A DNA stretch of 64,000 nt from an uncultured Prevotellaceae bacterium (GCA_902762565.1 CACWOS010000005.1:1-64000); one strand, 5' to 3'. Positions 26,902 through 34,774 are shown, counted from the stretch's first letter. Translations and numbers: made by a program. Notes: generated from the sequence alone by a model not told the origin.

Positions 26902-26926
26902 TTATTGGTTACCTAATTGGTTTGTG

Positions 26927-26934
26927 CAAAGGTA
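26927..26934 (-). promoter_or_regulatory. -7 promoter motif for the sensor kinase
   Basis: Minus-strand TACCTTTG, 25 bp before the ATG at 26901. Confidence 0.65.
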
Positions 26935-27010
26935 ATAAACATTTTTGTTTTTTGCAAATTTTTTGTGCAGAAAAAATGTTTTTTTTCTTTGTCGTTTGCT
27001 ATACTTTTTG

Positions 27011-27018
27011 TAATTTTG
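27011..27018 (+). promoter_or_regulatory. -7 promoter motif for the PurF-like gene
   Basis: TAATTTTG, 47 bp before the ATG at 27066. No purine riboswitch is evident in the leader. Confidence 0.6.
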
Positions 27019-27065
27019 CAGCCTGTTAGGGATAAACAAGTAAATTAATAAGGAAAAGAAACGTT

Positions 27066-28532
27066 ATGGGTGGCTTCTTTGGCACTATCTCCAAACAAGA
27101 TTGCGTAAACGATTTGTTTTACGGAACTGACTACAACTCGCACTTAGGTACAAAACGCGCCGGTATGGTGACTTTCGATGAGAAGAGTGGTTTTCACCGC
27201 TCTATCCACTCGTTGGAACGCGCCTATTTCCGTTCTCGTTTTGAGGATGAACTGGATTCGTTTAAAGGACATCAGGGATTAGGCGTCATCAGTGATACTG
27301 ATCCTCAGCCTATCATTGTTAATTCGCATTTAGGGCGTTATGCAGTGGTAACGGTGGCCAAGATTAACAATCTGCGTGAGATAGCTGATGAACTGCTGCA
27401 GGCACGTATGCACTTCAGTGAGATGTCTGCTAATAATATCAACCAGACAGAACTTGTGGCACTGCTTATTAATATGGGCGACACGTTTGTGGAGGGTATT
27501 AACAAGGTGTATCAGAAGATACAGGGCTCTTGTTCCATGTTGATTCTGACAGAAGATGGTATCATTGCTGCCCGTGATTTCTTGGGTCGTACCCCCATTG
27601 TCATGGGCAAGAAGAAACTTCATCGTCTGTCGCCTATCGGAACTGACGAATTGTTGGAAGCTTATGCAGTATCGAGTGAGACCACTAGCTTCCCTAACCT
27701 CGACTATAAGGTCGTGCGCGATTTGGGACCAGGCGAGATCGTGCATATCAAGGCTGATGGTATCGAAGTCTTGCAGAAGCCTTTCTCGCGCTGTCAGATT
27801 TGTTCCTTCCTGTGGGTTTACTATGGTTTCCCTGCCAGCGACTATGAAGGCATCAATACAGAGTACGTACGCGAAAAGAACGGTCGCTTGCTGGGCGAGA
27901 AAGACCACGACGTAACCCCTGACCTTGTATGTGGCATTCCCGATTCTGGTGTGGGTATGGCTTTAGGTTATTCGCATGGTAAGAAAGTGCCATACAAGCG
28001 TGCTGTACTGAAGTATACACCGACTTGGCCACGTTCGTTTACCCCTGGTAATCAGAATCGTAGAGATCTGGTTGCAAAGATGAAGCTGATTCCTAATCCA
28101 GCTATTCTGAAAGACCAGCGCATTGTATTCTGTGACGATTCTATTGTGCGTGGTACGCAGTTGAGAGATAACGTTCGTACGTTCTTCGATAATGGTGCCA
28201 AGGAAGTGCACGTGCGCATATCGTGTCCGCCATTGGTTTATGGCTGTCCGTTTATTGGTTTTACATCGTCGAAGAGTGATTTGGAACTGATTACGCGTCG
28301 TATCATCAAGGATATTGAGGGCGATGAGAATACGAATCTGGAGGCATATGCTAAAACGGGCTCGCCAGAGTATCAGAAGATGGTGAACGAGATAGCACGT
28401 CGATTGGGATTGACAAGCGTGAAATTCGCTACTATTGAGGATTTGATAGAATCGATAGGTCTACCCAAGGAACGTGTCTGTACGCACTGTTTCGATGGCT
28501 CATCGTACTGTCACGAGCACGATAACGATTGA
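27066..28532 (+). CDS. Amidophosphoribosyltransferase-like protein lacking the glutaminase nucleophile
   Basis: A 488-aa PurF homologue with an N-terminal Ntn-type glutaminase fold and a C-terminal phosphoribosyltransferase domain. The PRPP-binding loop FCDDSIVRGTQ is intact. Cysteines at 243/246, 387/394, 472 and 475 match the 4Fe-4S ligand regions of Bacillus PurF (CTHCFDG at the end). However, the chain starts MGGFFGTIS, where PurF has a Cys nucleophile directly after Met, and the AHNGNL oxyanion motif reads AKINNL. Upstream sequence offers no alternative start with Cys. Glutamine hydrolysis is therefore not expected; the protein may use free ammonia, need a partner, or have another role. 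Confidence 0.88.
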   Translation: MGGFFGTISKQDCVNDLFYGTDYNSHLGTKRAGMVTFDEKSGFHRSIHSLERAYFRSRFEDELDSFKGHQGLGVISDTDPQPIIVNSHLGRYAVVTVAKINNLREIADELLQARMHFSEMSANNINQTELVALLINMGDTFVEGINKVYQKIQGSCSMLILTEDGIIAARDFLGRTPIVMGKKKLHRLSPIGTDELLEAYAVSSETTSFPNLDYKVVRDLGPGEIVHIKADGIEVLQKPFSRCQICSFLWVYYGFPASDYEGINTEYVREKNGRLLGEKDHDVTPDLVCGIPDSGVGMALGYSHGKKVPYKRAVLKYTPTWPRSFTPGNQNRRDLVAKMKLIPNPAILKDQRIVFCDDSIVRGTQLRDNVRTFFDNGAKEVHVRISCPPLVYGCPFIGFTSSKSDLELITRRIIKDIEGDENTNLEAYAKTGSPEYQKMVNEIARRLGLTSVKFATIEDLIESIGLPKERVCTHCFDGSSYCHEHDND

Positions 28533-28537
28533 TGCTT

Positions 28538-28608
28538 CGAACACGGATTTCACGAAACGCACGAATTAAAAAAACATAAAAAGATTCGTGAAATTCGTGT
28601 AATTCGTG
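28538..28608. repeat. Imperfect intergenic palindrome
   Basis: The left arm at 28540-28566 and the right arm at 28583-28609 are complementary over 27 positions with about five mismatches. Each arm repeats CACGAA-type words. It lies between the PurF-like gene and the Nif3-like promoter. Confidence 0.75.
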
Positions 28609-28617
28609 TTTTTTTCG

Positions 28618-28625
28618 TACCTTTG
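28618..28625 (+). promoter_or_regulatory. -7 promoter motif for the Nif3-like gene
   Basis: TACCTTTG, 23 bp before the GTG start at 28649 and directly after the palindrome. Confidence 0.65.
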
Positions 28626-28648
28626 CGGTCTAAAATTCGATAAGAAGC

Positions 28649-29434
28649 GTGAAAATAAAGCAAGTGCTGAGCGCCCTTGAACGATTCGCGCCTCTGCCCT
28701 TGCAGGAAAGCTGGGATAATGCTGGTCTGCAATTGGGACTGACGGAGGCGGAGGTTTCAGGGGCATTATTGTGTCTAGACGTCAATGAAAAGATTGTTGA
28801 CGAGGCTATCCGTAAGGGCTGTAATCTCATTGTGAGCCACCATCCTTTGCTCTTCCGTGGGCTGAAGCAGATTAGTGGTTCTGATTATGTGCAGCGTTGC
28901 GTCATGAAGGCCATCAAGCATGATATAGTCATTGTCTCGATGCATACCAATATGGACAATGCACAGGATGGTGTTAACTGGAAAATTGCTGAACGACTAG
29001 GCCTGACAGATTGCCGCTTCTTTGCACAAAAGACGATAGACGGAATTGATGCTGGCAGTGGCGTCATCGGAACTATTTCCTCAGAAATGGGAGCCAAAGC
29101 GTTTATTGAACTTGTCAAGAATAAGTTTAACGTCGAATGTGCTATGTGCAACGAACTATTGGAACGCCCTATTCGTAAGGTAGCCATCTGTGGCGGTGCT
29201 GGTGATTTCCTGTTGCCTGAAGCCGTTAGTTTGGGGGCAGATGCCTTTATCACTGGCGAGATGCACTATCATCAGTACTTCGGTTACGAACAGCAGATTC
29301 AGATATGTGTTATCGGACATTATCAGAGCGAGCAATTCACCAGCGAAATTTTCCGCGACATCATTCAGAAAGAATCTCCTGGCGTTCGTGCGGAGATAGC
29401 AGAAACAAATACCAATCCAATATATTATTTTTAA
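28649..29434 (+). CDS. Nif3-like dinuclear metal centre protein
   Basis: A 261-aa protein of the widespread NIF3/YqfO/YbgI family, with a two-metal site. Metal-ligand motifs are VSHHPLLF near residue 65, a His in VSMHTNMDNA near 99, and HYQSEQ near the C-terminus. The biochemical role of the family is unsettled. It starts with GTG, and no better ATG precedes it. The zinc-ribbon coiled-coil gene begins 3 nt downstream, a pairing common in Bacteroidota and other bacteria. Confidence 0.93.
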   Translation: MKIKQVLSALERFAPLPLQESWDNAGLQLGLTEAEVSGALLCLDVNEKIVDEAIRKGCNLIVSHHPLLFRGLKQISGSDYVQRCVMKAIKHDIVIVSMHTNMDNAQDGVNWKIAERLGLTDCRFFAQKTIDGIDAGSGVIGTISSEMGAKAFIELVKNKFNVECAMCNELLERPIRKVAICGGAGDFLLPEAVSLGADAFITGEMHYHQYFGYEQQIQICVIGHYQSEQFTSEIFRDIIQKESPGVRAEIAETNTNPIYYF

Positions 29435-29437
29435 ATT

Positions 29438-30319
29438 ATGGCAAAGAAAGATCCTACAGACATGCCAGTTGAGGAGCGTTTGAAGACCCTCTTCCAACTG
29501 CAGACCACGCTCTCAGGTATTGATGAGAAGCGTGCATTACGAGGCGAATTGCCTCTGGAAGTACAAGACCTCGAGGATGAAATCGAGGGACTTACTACAC
29601 GTATTGAGAAGATTCAGAACGAGATTAATGAGTACGAGCAGGCTGTCACCGTGAAGAAAGGTGAAATTGAGACTGCCAAGGCTAGCGTAGAGCGCTATAA
29701 GGCTCAGCTGAACGATGTGAAAAATAATCGTGAGTATGACACGCTGTCGAAGGAAATTGAGTATCAATCGCTCGAGATAGAGCTCTGTAATAAGAAGATC
29801 AAGGAGGCAAACTTCAAGATTGAAGAGAAGAAACAGGAATTGGCTCAGAATCAGGAGGTTGTTGACGATCGTCGTCAAGCTCTTGACCTGAAGAAGAGCG
29901 AGCTCGACGAGATTATGGAAGAGACTCGTTCTGAGGAAGAGAAGCTGAAGGCTAAGGTGAAGGATTTGGAGGCAAAGATTGAGCCTCGTCTTCTTACTTC
30001 ATTCAAGCGCATCCGTAAGAATGCCCGTAATGGTTTGGGCATCGTATATGTGCAGCGTGATGCCTGCGGTGGTTGCTTTAATAAGATTCCCCCCCAGCGT
30101 CAGTTGGACATCAAGATGCACAAGAAGGTCATCGTTTGTGAGTATTGTGGACGTATCCTCATCGATCCAGAGTTGGCTGGTGTCAAGATTGACAAGGTTG
30201 TTGGTACAGAAGAGAAGAAGACACGCAAGCGTGCTATCCGCAAGACGACCAAGAAGGAAATCGATGATGATGTCGAGGTAAAGGTACCTGAGATTCGCGA
30301 CGCCTCTTATCTGGATTAA
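29438..30319 (+). CDS. C4-type zinc-ribbon coiled-coil protein (CT398/DUF164-like)
   Basis: A 293-aa cytoplasmic protein. A long antiparallel coiled coil spans about residues 20-185 (rich in E, K and L), followed by a zinc ribbon with paired cysteines (CGGCFNKIPPQ and VCEYCGRIL) and a charged tail. Such proteins often neighbour nif3 and may bind nucleic acid or membrane-machinery partners; the function is not established. It starts 3 nt after the Nif3-like gene. Confidence 0.88.
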   Translation: MAKKDPTDMPVEERLKTLFQLQTTLSGIDEKRALRGELPLEVQDLEDEIEGLTTRIEKIQNEINEYEQAVTVKKGEIETAKASVERYKAQLNDVKNNREYDTLSKEIEYQSLEIELCNKKIKEANFKIEEKKQELAQNQEVVDDRRQALDLKKSELDEIMEETRSEEEKLKAKVKDLEAKIEPRLLTSFKRIRKNARNGLGIVYVQRDACGGCFNKIPPQRQLDIKMHKKVIVCEYCGRILIDPELAGVKIDKVVGTEEKKTRKRAIRKTTKKEIDDDVEVKVPEIRDASYLD

Positions 30320-30326
30320 TCGACGG

Positions 30327-30782
30327 TTAACGGTTAATGACGAAATAGTCAGGAACCTCCTCTAAGAATTGGTACGTCTGGTGTTCATAATCCATCTTGC
30401 AGCAGTAGTGTTGCAAGCCGTTTGAAACCACCAGATAGTCTACATGGAGTAGGAGGTTATAGGCTGAAATTTGACGGAACACCCGCTGTGTCACTGATAC
30501 AGTGGGTGCTTTGTATTCTATGATCATGATGGGTCGCATTTCCTTATTATATAATATGGAATCGCAACGCAGCGTCTTCTCACCACATTTCAGGGCTATC
30601 TCGTTGCCCAGCAGACCCTGTGGATAGCCTTTATGCTCTACCAGCCAATGTGTAAAGTGCTGGCGCACCCATTCCTCTGGTGTCAGAGCTACATAACGCT
30701 TGCGCAAGAAGTCCAGTATTTCGGGCTTCTCGCGCGTTCCGCGTAGTTTGACGTCATATGCTGGTAGATTCAATTCGTTCAT
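30327..30782 (-). CDS. HSDR_N-type PD-(D/E)xK nuclease-like protein
   Basis: A 151-aa protein similar to the N-terminal nuclease region of type I restriction R subunits. Candidate active-site residues are an Asp in LRCDSILY and IIEYKAP (the E-x-K part), with a downstream Gln-containing helix (QRVFRQISAYN). No helicase domain and no hsdM or hsdS are nearby, so it is not a restriction system. Stand-alone copies are common in Bacteroidota genomes, and the role is unknown. A -7 motif (30791-30798) lies 8 nt before the ATG. Confidence 0.8.
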   Translation of the reverse strand: MNELNLPAYDVKLRGTREKPEILDFLRKRYVALTPEEWVRQHFTHWLVEHKGYPQGLLGNEIALKCGEKTLRCDSILYNKEMRPIMIIEYKAPTVSVTQRVFRQISAYNLLLHVDYLVVSNGLQHYCCKMDYEHQTYQFLEEVPDYFVINR

Positions 30783-30790
30783 TTCGGCTA

Positions 30791-30798
30791 CAAATTTA
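30791..30798 (-). promoter_or_regulatory. -7 promoter motif for the HSDR_N-like gene
   Basis: Minus-strand TAAATTTG, 8 nt from the ATG at 30782. Confidence 0.55.
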
Positions 30799-30829
30799 CG
30801 AAATAATTATGAAATGCCACAATTATTTT

Positions 30830-30837
30830 GTATATTT
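30830..30837 (+). promoter_or_regulatory. -7 promoter motif very close to the cyclophilin start
   Basis: TATATTTG ends 5 nt before the ATG at 30843, so the leader would be absent or a few nt long. Confidence 0.6.
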
Positions 30838-30842
30838 GCACC

Positions 30843-31592
30843 ATGAAAAGACATTTACTTACTTTGACAATGGCCGTACTCTTCGGCTCGCTTACCTCCG
30901 TAGCGCAGACCTCTACCACTGAGGTGCTGCTCGAAACCACTGAAGGCAATATCCGTATTGCCCTCTACGACGAGACACCTCTGCATCGTGACAACTTCCT
31001 GAAACTCACCCGTATGCACGTCTATGACTCGCTGCTGTTCCATCGCGTCATCAAGGGCTTTATGATACAGTCTGGCGACACGAACAGTAAGAACGCTAAG
31101 CCAGGACAACAGTTGGGAACTGGCGATTTCGACTATACCCAAGAGGCTGAGTTCCGTCTGCCTCAGATATTCCATCGTCGTGGCTGTGTGGCTATGGCAC
31201 GCGAACCGGATGCCGTCAATCCTGAGATGCGCAGCTCAGCCTGTCAGTTCTATATTGTGTGGGGCCAGCGTTTCAGTAGTGCTGAAATCGAGAAGACACA
31301 AGAACGACTCGACACTATGACACATGGACGTGTAAAGCTGACGCCAGAGATGATCAAGGTCTATAAGACCGTTGGGGGCACACCCCATCTTGATGGTCAG
31401 TACACCGTCTTTGGCGAAGTCGTTGAGGGCCTCGATGTTGTTGAGCGCATCCAGAAGGCCGATACCGATGATTTCGATCGTCCTTTCTTAGATATCCGCA
31501 TCCTTCGTGCCACCGTCACTAAGGATATCCCCAAGGCTCCCGTCACCAAGGTTGCTCCAAAAACTCCTACTACCAAAGGCAGAAAGAAATAG
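30843..31592 (+). CDS. Secreted cyclophilin-type peptidyl-prolyl isomerase
   Basis: A 249-aa periplasmic foldase. A signal peptide (MKRHLLTLTMAVLFGSLTSV, cut near AQ) precedes a cyclophilin domain (about residues 28-220) with FHRVIKGFMIQSGD, EFRLPQIFHRRG, SACQFYIVWG and YTVFGEVVEGLDVV. An insertion after the QFYI strand is usual for Bacteroidota members. The tail is basic (TPTTKGRKK). The ATG at 30843 is chosen over 30828 because the latter overlaps the -7 box. Confidence 0.93.
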   Translation: MKRHLLTLTMAVLFGSLTSVAQTSTTEVLLETTEGNIRIALYDETPLHRDNFLKLTRMHVYDSLLFHRVIKGFMIQSGDTNSKNAKPGQQLGTGDFDYTQEAEFRLPQIFHRRGCVAMAREPDAVNPEMRSSACQFYIVWGQRFSSAEIEKTQERLDTMTHGRVKLTPEMIKVYKTVGGTPHLDGQYTVFGEVVEGLDVVERIQKADTDDFDRPFLDIRILRATVTKDIPKAPVTKVAPKTPTTKGRKK

Positions 31593-31601
31593 ATAAACTT
31601 G

Positions 31602-31667
31602 TGTCGATTTGCGACAGCATTTCACGCTTTTCTACTCTTTTGTCGCAAAACTTGGCTCTTGTCGCAA
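31602..31667. promoter_or_regulatory. Three TGTCGCAA words (possible operator sites)
   Basis: TTGCGACA at 31609-31616 and TGTCGCAA at 31641-31648 and 31660-31667 share one 8-bp word in two orientations. TGTCG (31602) and CGACA (31612) also form a small dyad. All lie upstream of the promoter at 31719. Confidence 0.3.
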
Positions 31668-31671
31668 CAAC

Positions 31672-31708
31672 CTCATGAAGAAAACACGTAAATGTTTGTT
31701 TTCATGAG
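31672..31708. promoter_or_regulatory. Dyad overlapping the -33 region of the 31.7-kb promoter
   Basis: CTCATGAA (31672-31679) and TTCATGAG (31701-31708) are a perfect 8-bp inverted pair. The right arm lies between the -33 (TTTG, 31695-31698) and -7 motifs. Confidence 0.4.
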
Positions 31709-31718
31709 ATTCTTGCCG

Positions 31719-31726
31719 TATCTTTG
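31719..31726 (+). promoter_or_regulatory. -7 promoter motif for a candidate non-coding RNA
   Basis: TATCTTTG with TTTG 20 bp upstream matches the full Bacteroidota -33/-7 pattern. No gene of useful length follows. Confidence 0.6.
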
Positions 31727-31731
31727 CATCA

Positions 31732-31861
31732 AGAAAAGAGTTTCATATGTTTCTCATAAGTTTTGTTTTAGTTATTGGTTAGTAGTTTTTTCATAGAATT
31801 TGGTTTTAGTTAGTTTGTAAAACAATCACTTCGGGCCCGCAGCGATGCAGGCCCGAAGTGG
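31732..31861 (+). ncRNA. Candidate small RNA or orphan leader
   Basis: A strong promoter precedes about 130 nt without a long ORF, only an 11-codon frame from ATG 31744 (MFLISFVLVIG). It ends in the hairpin at 31827-31860 (CACTTCGGGCC / GGCCCGAAGTG, 11 bp). There is no T run after the hairpin, so the 3' end is uncertain. I do not recognise the family. Confidence 0.35.
31827..31860. repeat. GC-rich 11-bp hairpin
   Basis: CACTTCGGGCC (31827-31837) pairs perfectly with GGCCCGAAGTG (31850-31860) around a 12-nt loop, in otherwise AT-rich DNA. Confidence 0.8.
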
Positions 31862-31928
31862 TAATTGGTGGTTTTGCACAACAGAACTGCATTTTATTTC
31901 ATGAATTTGCGCCTCAGTCGTTCCGCTC

Positions 31929-32108
31929 CTAGCTCACGCCCCATCTGCTCCGTGCGGAGGGCCCTTCCGCTCCGTGCACATGATCAGCGAGCACCGTGCT
32001 CGTCACTTCTGAATTGCAACGGCAAGTGAAGTGCAAGAGCGAATGCAGAGGGCAAACTCGCGTGGCCTTTGCTGAGTCGCAGTCTTCATCGCAATACATC
32101 TCCAAATG
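31929..32108 (-). other. Doubtful 60-codon cysteine-rich ORF behind its own promoter
   Basis: Frame from ATG near 32108 to TAG 31929. The product is cysteine-rich (MYCDEDCD, FTCRCN) with no known domain. It lies about 6 nt after the minus-strand -7 motif at 32114-32121. The base composition and repeats suggest repetitive or RNA sequence rather than a protein gene. Confidence 0.2.
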
Positions 32109-32113
32109 CATTG

Positions 32114-32121
32114 CAAAGGTA
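32114..32121 (-). promoter_or_regulatory. Minus-strand -7 motif in the non-coding region
   Basis: Minus-strand TACCTTTG, directed into the repeat-containing stretch 31.9-32.1 kb. Confidence 0.5.
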
Positions 32122-32238
32122 CACAAATTTTATGGCATATGCAAATAAAATGGCCAAAATCCGACTTTTTTGCACCCTAATTTTTGCCCGTTTTTTGCAA
32201 AAAATTCCGCACCCCTCGTGCGCACGGCGTTCGCGGGT

Positions 32239-32276
32239 CTTCCGCTCCGTTCGGAAGCCCTTTCCGCTCCGTTCGG
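32239..32276. repeat. Direct repeat TTCCGCTCCGTTCGGA
   Basis: Exact 16-bp copies at 32239-32254 and 32261-32276. Related words occur at 31921-31929 (TTCCGCTCC) and 31965-31977 (TTCCGCTCCGTGC). Confidence 0.8.
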
Positions 32277-32334
32277 ATGCAGGCGATGCTTACTGATCTA
32301 TTCAACTTCTGCCAGGGTAAGACAATGGCAAAAA

Positions 32335-32546
32335 TGTAACTTTGTAACTTGTAACTTTGTAACTTTTTGGTGTTTTTAAAAAGTACAGACAAAGATTATA
32401 CTTATTATATATATAATATATATATAATAAGTATATTATATACACTATATTAAAAATTACTATTTTCTTGTCTTGCCTCTTCCCTGCTCATTTTCCGTTT
32501 TTTACCAATTTAAAATCGGCAAAAAGTTACAAGTTACAAAGTTACA
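32335..32546. repeat. Inverted TTGTAAC arrays flanking an AT-rich palindrome
   Basis: The left array (32335-32368), built of TGTAACT/TTGTAAC words, is complementary over about 22 bp to the right array (32521-32546, AAGTTAC words). Between them lies the palindrome at 32398-32434. Confidence 0.75.
32398..32434. repeat. Perfect 18-bp inverted repeat with a 1-nt centre
   Basis: ATACTTATTATATATATA (32398-32415), one A, then its exact reverse complement (32417-32434). It could extrude as a cruciform. Confidence 0.85.
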
Positions 32547-32588
32547 TCGTTATATTCAAAAATTAATGTACGAGTGGGGCGAGACGCG

Positions 32589-34688
32589 TTACTTCACGCT
32601 CACTAATCTTGACTGCGATGCGATGGATGGTGGAAGGGCTGGCTTGGATGCGCTGAGGTCGATAGGCAGCCATACGGCCATATTGCCGTTGCCACGATGT
32701 GCCCAGGCGTAGTATGGAATGAGTGTGAGACGCTCGTCTGTGGTTGTGAGGCGTCCGCGTTCGTCAAACTTCAAGGTCTGGGCATCTGTCGTCAGCGTCT
32801 GCACATCGGTATTGGCTATGGTAATATGTCCCAACTGATATTGAGGCTCCTGATTGAGCAGCACGCTAAGCACGTCGCAGGTGTTGTCAGCCCATTCTGC
32901 ACAGTAAACCAGCGGGCCACGTTCGATGGCTGCACGTCCCTTGTCAGCAGCAACCTGACCATTGGCACGAACCAGACGTGGCTCCATATCGAAGTGTATT
33001 TCGACCTTGTCGCCAGCTTTCCATTTGCGATGAATAGTGAAGTATCCGTCCTGCAATTCGCTCTCAACTGTCTGACCATTTACCTTGACCTGATAGGAGA
33101 GCTTTTTGCCATCAGCATAGTTGTAGAGGTCGCTAGGAACCACCTGACCGCGTACCCATCCTGGGATGCGGATTTTCAGGGCAAACGGGCTGTTTGCTTT
33201 CTTCATGGTCATCTGAATATCGCCATCCCAAGGATAGTTGGTTGTCTGCTGCATGGTGACCGTTTTGCCGCCAATCTTTACCGTGGTTTCGTTGCTGGCA
33301 AAGAGATTCACGTAGAATGCATCGTCCTTCACAGCATAGATATACTGTGGGAACGAAGGGATGAAACGTGCGGCATTCGACGGACAGCAGGCGCATCCGA
33401 ACCATGCCTGGCGCTGGTGCTGACCCATTGATTGGAGTGGGTTGGGGTAGAAGAACTTACCTCCGTCGATGGAGATGCCTGAGAGCACACCATTATATAA
33501 CGTGCGTTCGAGCGCATCGTAGTACTTGCTGTCGCCATGAAGGAGGAAGAGACGGTAGTTGAGGTACACCTGTGCAATAGCGGCACATGTCTCGCAATAG
33601 GCGCTCATATTAGGCAGGTCGTAATTGCCGCCAAAAGCCTCGCCAGACGATGTTGCGCCAACGCCACCTGTCAGGTAGTACTTCTTGCCAACAATATTCT
33701 CCCAGATGCGGTCTATGGCATCAATATAGCCCTTATCGCCTGTCAGCGCAGCCACATCAGCCATACCTGCATACATGTAGCCAGCACGAACGGCATGACC
33801 TACGGCTTCGTCCTGCTGCAATACAGGCTTGTGGCTCTGGGCATACTCGTTAATCTTGTGCAGATAGCCATCGGCATCGTACATGCCACCACGTCGACGT
33901 GTCCAAGATGGGTCACGTTGACCACGCTGGTCAAGGAAATACTTGGCCTGCTCCAGGTATTTCTTGTCGCCTGTGGCAGTATAAAGTTTAGCCAATCCCA
34001 TCTCAGCAATTTGGTGACCTGGAACGACCTTTGCTTGTCCTGTTTTATTACCTACTTCTCGGCATACGCAGTCAGCATATTTCATGGCAATATTCAGCAA
34101 CGTCTTCTTGCCTGTCGCATTGTAATGTGCCACAGCAGCCTCGCAGAGGTGACCAAGGTTGTAGAACTCGTGCGAGAGGTCCTCTACCAACTCCCAACGC
34201 TTCTTGCCAGCCCATCCGTGTGGGTGCTCAGGATTCTGTGTACGAGCGGTATACAGGTATCCATCAGGTTCTTGAGCTGATGCAATGATGGCAATCACTT
34301 TGTCGCAATATTGATCGATAGGTTCGCCATTGATTTTGGCGTTAGGGTGTGTCTGCATCAGGTAAGCAGCCCCTTCTAAGGTCTTGTATGGGTCAGTGTC
34401 GTCGAACGAAAAGCCCATGGTTACCTTAAATGTTTTGTTGAAATCTTTGATGTGCTGAGCAGCCTGTTTAAAGTTCTCGTAGCGATGCTCTGATTCGCAT
34501 TTGCTGAATGCCAACGGAATGGTCACATCGCGACTCGCCTGCAGACGCTGTCCCCAAAACGTGTTGGGGGTTACCTTCACCGCAGTAAAAGGAACTGGTG
34601 TGATGGGATAGCCCGACTTGTCGCTCTGTGCATGGACGCTTACTGCTGCAAATATCGCTAATAATATATATGTAATAATTGCTTTCAT
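32589..34688 (-). CDS. GH127 beta-L-arabinofuranosidase
   Basis: A 699-aa exported glycosidase releasing beta-L-arabinofuranose from plant arabinans or glycoproteins. The signal peptide is residues 1-20 (MKAIITYILLAIFAAVSVHA). The zinc-cysteine site of the family is present: E366 and C368 in AYCETCAAIA, and C434/C435 in FGCACCPSNAARF, matching E338, C340, C417 and C418 of the Bifidobacterium enzyme HypBA1. An (alpha/alpha)6 barrel precedes the beta-sandwich. The ATG at 34688 starts the signal peptide; the open frame upstream is antisense to holA. A -7 motif is at 34724-34731. Confidence 0.94.
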   Translation of the reverse strand: MKAIITYILLAIFAAVSVHAQSDKSGYPITPVPFTAVKVTPNTFWGQRLQASRDVTIPLAFSKCESEHRYENFKQAAQHIKDFNKTFKVTMGFSFDDTDPYKTLEGAAYLMQTHPNAKINGEPIDQYCDKVIAIIASAQEPDGYLYTARTQNPEHPHGWAGKKRWELVEDLSHEFYNLGHLCEAAVAHYNATGKKTLLNIAMKYADCVCREVGNKTGQAKVVPGHQIAEMGLAKLYTATGDKKYLEQAKYFLDQRGQRDPSWTRRRGGMYDADGYLHKINEYAQSHKPVLQQDEAVGHAVRAGYMYAGMADVAALTGDKGYIDAIDRIWENIVGKKYYLTGGVGATSSGEAFGGNYDLPNMSAYCETCAAIAQVYLNYRLFLLHGDSKYYDALERTLYNGVLSGISIDGGKFFYPNPLQSMGQHQRQAWFGCACCPSNAARFIPSFPQYIYAVKDDAFYVNLFASNETTVKIGGKTVTMQQTTNYPWDGDIQMTMKKANSPFALKIRIPGWVRGQVVPSDLYNYADGKKLSYQVKVNGQTVESELQDGYFTIHRKWKAGDKVEIHFDMEPRLVRANGQVAADKGRAAIERGPLVYCAEWADNTCDVLSVLLNQEPQYQLGHITIANTDVQTLTTDAQTLKFDERGRLTTTDERLTLIPYYAWAHRGNGNMAVWLPIDLSASKPALPPSIASQSRLVSVK

Positions 34689-34723
34689 ATTGATAAGAAC
34701 TTGGTTTTGTCTGAAATCTGTTG

Positions 34724-34731
34724 CAAAAATA
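34724..34731 (-). promoter_or_regulatory. -7 promoter motif for GH127
   Basis: Minus-strand TATTTTTG, 35 bp before the ATG at 34688. Confidence 0.55.
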
Positions 34732-34774
34732 CGAAAATAAATCGAATCTTTTGGTATTTTCGCCCGATTTTTCG

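Larger units (their letters stand above)
31593..32588. other. About 1 kb non-coding region rich in dyads, repeats and promoter motifs
   Basis: No confident gene lies between the cyclophilin and GH127 genes. The left third holds three TGTCGCAA words and a promoter-driven candidate RNA with an 11-bp GC hairpin. The middle holds a minus-strand promoter, a dubious cysteine-rich ORF and TTCCGCTCC repeats. The right third is AT-rich, with a 37-nt palindrome flanked by inverted TTGTAAC repeats. Confidence 0.7.

Noticed and set aside
30327-30782. Part of a restriction-modification system
   Set aside because: Only an HSDR_N-like nuclease domain is present; no helicase, methylase or specificity gene lies nearby.
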